Assembly: GCA_023623175.1 (NCBI GenBank)
Contig: JAMNXU010000026.1
Location: 74,383-138,382, forward strand
DNA from: Bacillota bacterium
GTDB taxonomy: Bacteria; Bacillota; Clostridia; Acetivibrionales; JAMNXU01
DNA: 64,000 bases
Reading direction: 5' to 3'
The notes under the pieces were generated by a model. It saw only the letters and a list, made by a program, of their open reading frames with translations, ran no database searches and was not told where the DNA came from. Position 1 is the stretch's first letter. Each line of letters begins with the position of its first letter. Below, piece after piece: positions 60,113 through 64,000 of the stretch. Position numbers and translations under genes: made by a program.

Positions 60113-61174
60113 ATGAAATCTGTTTTATTGCTTGAAGACGGAACCTGTTTTGTGGGAAAAAGCTTCGGACAGCCCGGCGAAACCGCGGGAGAGGTTGTAT
60201 TCAACACCAGCATGGCGGGGTACCAGGAAATCGTGGCAAACCCTTCCTACTGCGGCCAGATCGTGGTCATGGCCTATCCTCTTATAGGCAACTGCGGTTT
60301 CAACGAAGGCGATCAGCAAAGTTCCAAACCCCATGTCAGGGGCCTTGCGGTCAAGGAGCTCTGCGACGCCCCAAGCCACTGGAGCTGCACAACTTCTCCC
60401 GAAGAGTATTTCAGGAAACACGGTATTACTGGAATAAAAGGTATAGACACGAGGGCTCTCGTGCAGCATATCCGCGACAACGGTACAATGTTCGGGCTTA
60501 TATCCACCGAAACGGGAAACATAGACTGCCTCATGGAAAAACTAAAAAGGAAAAAACAAGAGAAGCACAATCCCGTCGAGGAAGTTACGAGGCAGCAACC
60601 GGTTCACATTCCCGGGCCGTCAAAAAAAGTCGCGGTCCTGGATTTCGGGGTTAAAAGCTCTGTCATTCGGGACCTTGAGAAACTCGGCTGCGACATATAC
60701 CTGCTTCCGGCCTTTTCTTCAGCGGGAGAAATACTGGAACTGAACCCCGACGGCATAGTCCTGTCCAACGGTCCCGGCAACCCCGAAGATCTTCCGCAAG
60801 CAAAGGAAACGGTGCGCGAAATTATAGGTAAAAAACCCCTGCTTGGCATCGGGCTCGGGCACCAGTTGCTCGGCCTTGCGCTGGGCGGCGAAGTGTACAG
60901 GCTCAAATTCGGCCACCACGGGTCCAACCAGCCCGTCAGGGATCTGATCAACAATCGCTGTTACGTAACCGAGCAGTGCCACAACTATGTGCTGAGGGAC
61001 AATCTGGGCGATGACATACAGATAACCCATGTAAATGTGAATGACAACACGGTGGAAGGATTCCGCCACAGGCGTCTGCCCATCCTGTCCGTGCAGTTCC
61101 ACCCGCTGATGGAAGAGGGACTGCCCGAAACAACTTATGTTTATAACACATTTATGAAAATGATGTCTCAATAG
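60113..61174 (+). CDS. carA: carbamoyl-phosphate synthase small subunit, glutaminase residues lost
   Basis: 353 residues, normal CarA length. The N-terminal domain is ordinary ([33 protein letters not shown]). In the class I glutaminase domain the nucleophile motif GICLGHQ reads GIGLGHQ, with Gly247 in place of Cys (codon GGG, 60851-60853). The HPE of the triad reads HPL (His330 kept, Leu332 for Glu), and TSQNHGY reads TEQCHNY. Glutamine hydrolysis should be abolished, as in the ammonia-using mitochondrial CPS-I where Cys is also replaced. The ATG at 60113 has GGGTGG upstream. carB begins 29 bases downstream. Confidence 0.9.
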   Translation: MKSVLLLEDGTCFVGKSFGQPGETAGEVVFNTSMAGYQEIVANPSYCGQIVVMAYPLIGNCGFNEGDQQSSKPHVRGLAVKELCDAPSHWSCTTSPEEYFRKHGITGIKGIDTRALVQHIRDNGTMFGLISTETGNIDCLMEKLKRKKQEKHNPVEEVTRQQPVHIPGPSKKVAVLDFGVKSSVIRDLEKLGCDIYLLPAFSSAGEILELNPDGIVLSNGPGNPEDLPQAKETVREIIGKKPLLGIGLGHQLLGLALGGEVYRLKFGHHGSNQPVRDLINNRCYVTEQCHNYVLRDNLGDDIQITHVNVNDNTVEGFRHRRLPILSVQFHPLMEEGLPETTYVYNTFMKMMSQ

Positions 61175-61202
61175 CAGAAATTCGCAATTTACGGAGGACA
61201 TT

Positions 61203-64000
61203 ATGCCAATATCCAAAAAAATAAAAAAGGTACTGGTAATCGGATCGGGACCCATAGTAATAGGCCAGGCTGCGGAATTTGACTATTCGGGAACCCAGGC
61301 CTGCAAAGCCCTCAGGGAAGAAGGCATAGAAGTGGTGCTCGTCAACAGCAACCCGGCCACCATCATGACGGACGGCGAAACCGCCGACAGGGTCTATATA
61401 GAGCCGATAACTCTGGATTTTATGAAACAGATAATCCGGCGCGAAAAGCCCGACGGAATTTTGGCGTCGCTCGGAGGACAGACGGGGCTCAACATGGCTG
61501 TCCAGCTGTCGGAAGACGGCATCCTCGATGAGCTGGGAATAGAACTTTTGGGCACTTCGCTTCAATCCATCAAAAAAGCCGAGGACCGCGAGCTCTTCAA
61601 GCTGACCATGCAGGAAATAGGCGAAAGGGTTCCCCACAGCACCATCGTCAGGGACCTGGACTCCGCCGTGGCCTTTGCCAGGGAAGTGGGCTTCCCCATC
61701 ATCATTCGCCCCGCATACACGCTCGGAGGAACCGGTGGCGGCATAGCCCACGACATGGACGAATTCCTTTATATCTGCGGAAAAGGCCTGAAATCCAGCA
61801 TGATCCACCAGGTTCTCCTGGAACAGAGCGTCGCGGGCTGGAAGGAAATCGAATACGAAGTAATGCGCGACGGCGCCGACAACTGCATTGTAATATGCAG
61901 CATGGAAAACTTCGACCCCGTGGGCGTCCACACCGGCGACAGCATCGTCGTGGCCCCGAGCCAGACGCTCACCGCCGAAGAATCCCGGATGCTGCGTGCC
62001 GCATCCATAAGGATAATCAGGGCTCTCGGCATCAAGGGCGGGTGCAACATACAGTTTGCGCTTAATCCCGAAAACTCCGAATATGTCGTCATAGAAGTAA
62101 ATCCCAGGGTAAGCCGTTCCAGCGCGCTTGCGTCCAAGGCCACGGGCTACCCCATTGCAAGGGTTACCGCCAAGATTGCCGTAGGTCTCAACCTCGATGA
62201 AATCGTAAACTCCGTGACTAAAAACACGAGCGCATGCTTTGAGCCGGCTATTGACTACGTGGTGACGAAGTTCCCGCGCTGGCCCTTTGACAAGTTCGTC
62301 ACGGCCGACCGCAGCCTCGGGACCCAGATGAAAGCCACGGGAGAAGTAATGGCCATCGGGAGAACCTTCGAAGAGTCATTGCTGAAAGCCATCGACTCCC
62401 TCGACGTCAAGTTCAACTACCAGCTTGGTCTGAGCCTCTATGACAACATGACGAAGGAAGAACTCGTACCGTACCTGCAAAAACCTCACGACCAGCGCAT
62501 TTTCGCCATCTGCAAGGCCCTCCAGAAGGGAATGGAAGTCGGCGAAATAGTTAAAATAACCAAGATAGATGAATTCTTTATAAGAAAGCTCGAAAACATA
62601 GTCAGGCTGGCCGGGGAAATCAGGCAGTCGGGCATCGCGTGGCTCGATTATGACCTGTATTCCAGGGCAAAGAAAATTGGCTTCGGCGACTCATACATAG
62701 CCAATCTCGCCAATGTGCCGCTGGAAAAGATCACTGCGCTGCGCAAAAAATTCCCGATAAACCCTGTTTACAAGCTCGTCGACACCTGCGCCGCGGAACA
62801 CGAGGCCAAAACCCCGTATTACTATTCAACCTATGAAGAAAAGGACGATGTGATAGTAAGCGACAGGGAAAAAGTTCTCGTGCTGGGTTCAGGACCGATA
62901 AGAATAGGCCAGGGCATTGAATTCGACTACTGCAGCGTTCATTCCGTAAAGACCCTGAGAGAGTCAGGTTATGAGGCAATCATCATAAACAACAATCCCG
63001 AAACGGTAAGCACCGATTTTGACACATCCGACAAGCTGTATTTCGAACCGCTCACCGTGGAATGCGTCCTTGACGTTATAAACAAGGAAAAACCCCTGGG
63101 CGTCATAGTGCAGTTCGGGGGCCAGACCGCGATCAACCTCGCAGGCCCGCTCTACAAGGCAGGAGTCAACATCCTCGGCACTTCCGTGGAGGATATCGAC
63201 GTCGCCGAGGACAGGGACAGGTTCATGAACCTGCTCAGGAAACTGGACATCCCGTTCCCCAGGGGCGGAACGGCGTTTTCCGCGGAGGAGGCAAAACGCG
63301 TAGCGCAGCAGATAGGATATCCAGTGCTCGTGAGACCGTCCTATGTCCTGGGCGGCCGCGCAATGGAAATAGTGTTCGGTGACGAGATGCTTGAAGAATA
63401 CATGAAAATGGCCGTTGAGATATCCTCGAACCATCCCGTGCTCATCGACAAGTACATCAACGGCATAGAAGCTGAAGTGGACGGCATTTGCGACGGCAAT
63501 GACGTACTGATTCCCGGAATAATGGAGCACGTCGAAAGGGCCGGGGTCCATTCGGGAGACAGCATCGCCGTATATCCCCCGAACAGGCTCAGCGAAAAGG
63601 CAAAGCAGGCCATTGTGGATTACACGATAAAACTCGGAAAAGCCCTGCATATAAAGGGTCTGTTCAACATACAGTTTTTGATTGACCGCGACGACAGGGT
63701 CTATGTAATCGAGGTCAATCCCAGGGCAAGCCGAACTGTTCCGATCATGAGCAAAATAACCGGCATACCCATGGTCAACGTGGCCACGAAGATAATACTC
63801 GGGAAAACGCTCAGGGAACTCGGCTATACCTGCGGTCTCGCGAAAGAAAGCGTACTTACGGCGGTCAAGGCGCCCGTGTTCTCCTTCTCCAAGCTGACCA
63901 CCGTGGATACCTTCCTGGGACCCGAAATGAAGTCCACGGGAGAAGTAATGGGTGTCGGCAAAAACTACAAGAGCGCTTTGTATAAAGCCCTGTTGGCCTC
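61203..64000 (+). CDS. carB: carbamoyl-phosphate synthase large subunit, cut by window end
   Basis: At least 932 codons, open to the window edge. It has two homologous ATP-grasp halves. The first starts [22 protein letters not shown] and carries [14 protein letters not shown] and [20 protein letters not shown]. The second starts [22 protein letters not shown] and carries [14 protein letters not shown] and [15 protein letters not shown]. The MGS-like allosteric domain has just begun ([19 protein letters not shown]). It makes carbamoyl phosphate from bicarbonate, ammonia and two ATP. ACGGAGGAC precedes the ATG. All catalytic motifs seen look normal, in contrast to CarA. Confidence 0.96.
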   Translation, partial: MPISKKIKKVLVIGSGPIVIGQAAEFDYSGTQACKALREEGIEVVLVNSNPATIMTDGETADRVYIEPITLDFMKQIIRREKPDGILASLGGQTGLNMAVQLSEDGILDELGIELLGTSLQSIKKAEDRELFKLTMQEIGERVPHSTIVRDLDSAVAFAREVGFPIIIRPAYTLGGTGGGIAHDMDEFLYICGKGLKSSMIHQVLLEQSVAGWKEIEYEVMRDGADNCIVICSMENFDPVGVHTGDSIVVAPSQTLTAEESRMLRAASIRIIRALGIKGGCNIQFALNPENSEYVVIEVNPRVSRSSALASKATGYPIARVTAKIAVGLNLDEIVNSVTKNTSACFEPAIDYVVTKFPRWPFDKFVTADRSLGTQMKATGEVMAIGRTFEESLLKAIDSLDVKFNYQLGLSLYDNMTKEELVPYLQKPHDQRIFAICKALQKGMEVGEIVKITKIDEFFIRKLENIVRLAGEIRQSGIAWLDYDLYSRAKKIGFGDSYIANLANVPLEKITALRKKFPINPVYKLVDTCAAEHEAKTPYYYSTYEEKDDVIVSDREKVLVLGSGPIRIGQGIEFDYCSVHSVKTLRESGYEAIIINNNPETVSTDFDTSDKLYFEPLTVECVLDVINKEKPLGVIVQFGGQTAINLAGPLYKAGVNILGTSVEDIDVAEDRDRFMNLLRKLDIPFPRGGTAFSAEEAKRVAQQIGYPVLVRPSYVLGGRAMEIVFGDEMLEEYMKMAVEISSNHPVLIDKYINGIEAEVDGICDGNDVLIPGIMEHVERAGVHSGDSIAVYPPNRLSEKAKQAIVDYTIKLGKALHIKGLFNIQFLIDRDDRVYVIEVNPRASRTVPIMSKITGIPMVNVATKIILGKTLRELGYTCGLAKESVLTAVKAPVFSFSKLTTVDTFLGPEMKSTGEVMGVGKNYKSALYKALLA

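Noticed and set aside
60113-64000. Sequencing error as the cause of the missing CarA Cys
   Set aside because: Three separate triad-region segments are changed, the Cys codon differs by at least two bases, and the frame is intact; an error at all of them is unlikely, though resequencing would settle it.

Overview
The window looks like chromosomal DNA of an anaerobic, endospore-forming clostridium (Clostridia, probably near the Thermoclostridium/Acetivibrio/Ruminiclostridium group; no 16S rRNA gene is present, so this is inference). Support comes from spore genes (GerM-like lipoprotein, SleB, CwlD, an alpha/beta SASP), anaerobe-type redox genes (Rex, bacteriohemerythrin, a thioredoxin reductase-like flavoprotein without NADPH motifs), a T-box leader, the ctsR-mcsA-mcsB-clpC heat-shock operon with a textbook CtsR operator, and AGGAGG-type ribosome binding sites. 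There is no transposase, prophage, CRISPR array or rRNA operon.

Layout. 1-9.2 kb: mostly minus-strand housekeeping genes (DUF1934, ddl, GerM-like lipoprotein, deoC, CoA-disulfide reductase-rhodanese, YkuK) and a redox relay (TrxB-like, TlpA-like, CcdA). 9.4-12 kb: a plus-strand cluster of four small unrecognised proteins, then sleB. 12-15.5 kb: two unknown membrane proteins, a Crp/Fnr regulator, a 45-residue protein and a secreted SH3b-CAP protein. 15.7-19.7 kb: a T-box-led prolyl-tRNA synthetase of the archaeal/eukaryotic type, followed by a bacterial-type ProRS relative whose synthetase core is eroded but whose editing domain is intact. 19.9-36.2 kb: the Bacillus-type ctsR-mcsA-mcsB-clpC-radA-yacL-ispD series, in order but split by a glycosyltransferase, an LtaS-like enzyme, galT/galK and carD, with a divergent ispF inverted at the end. 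36.6-46.5 kb: an EF-G paralogue, tyrA, rex with a Rex box, cwlD, a NagZ-like lipoprotein, hemerythrin and DUF2935. 46.9-47.3 kb: a tRNA operon (Asp-Phe-Gly-Cys). 47.4-57.1 kb: hslO, csp, a methyltransferase, a SASP, ctp, an M23 peptidase, ftsX, ftsE, a CdaR-like regulator and a UgpC/MsmK ATPase. 57.6-64 kb: argB, argD, carA and carB (cut by the window end), the first two with twin ARG-box promoters.

The most notable points are proteins that keep a fold but lose key residues. The second ProRS lacks class II motif residues, CarA lacks both its catalytic Cys and Glu, the IspF homologue lacks several substrate and acid residues, the EF-G paralogue is missing about 15 residues of switch I, and the TrxB-like protein lacks NADPH motifs. 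A second theme is in the non-coding DNA. Many spacers are made of locally re-used words, and in at least eight places the bases around a stop codon are duplicated a short distance into the 3' spacer. A separate dispersed element (core ACGGGGACGGTTCTCTTGT) forms a direct pair at 6.6 kb and a head-to-head inverted array between the two ProRS genes.

All calls come from reading the sequence and from remembered family consensus motifs; no database search was run.
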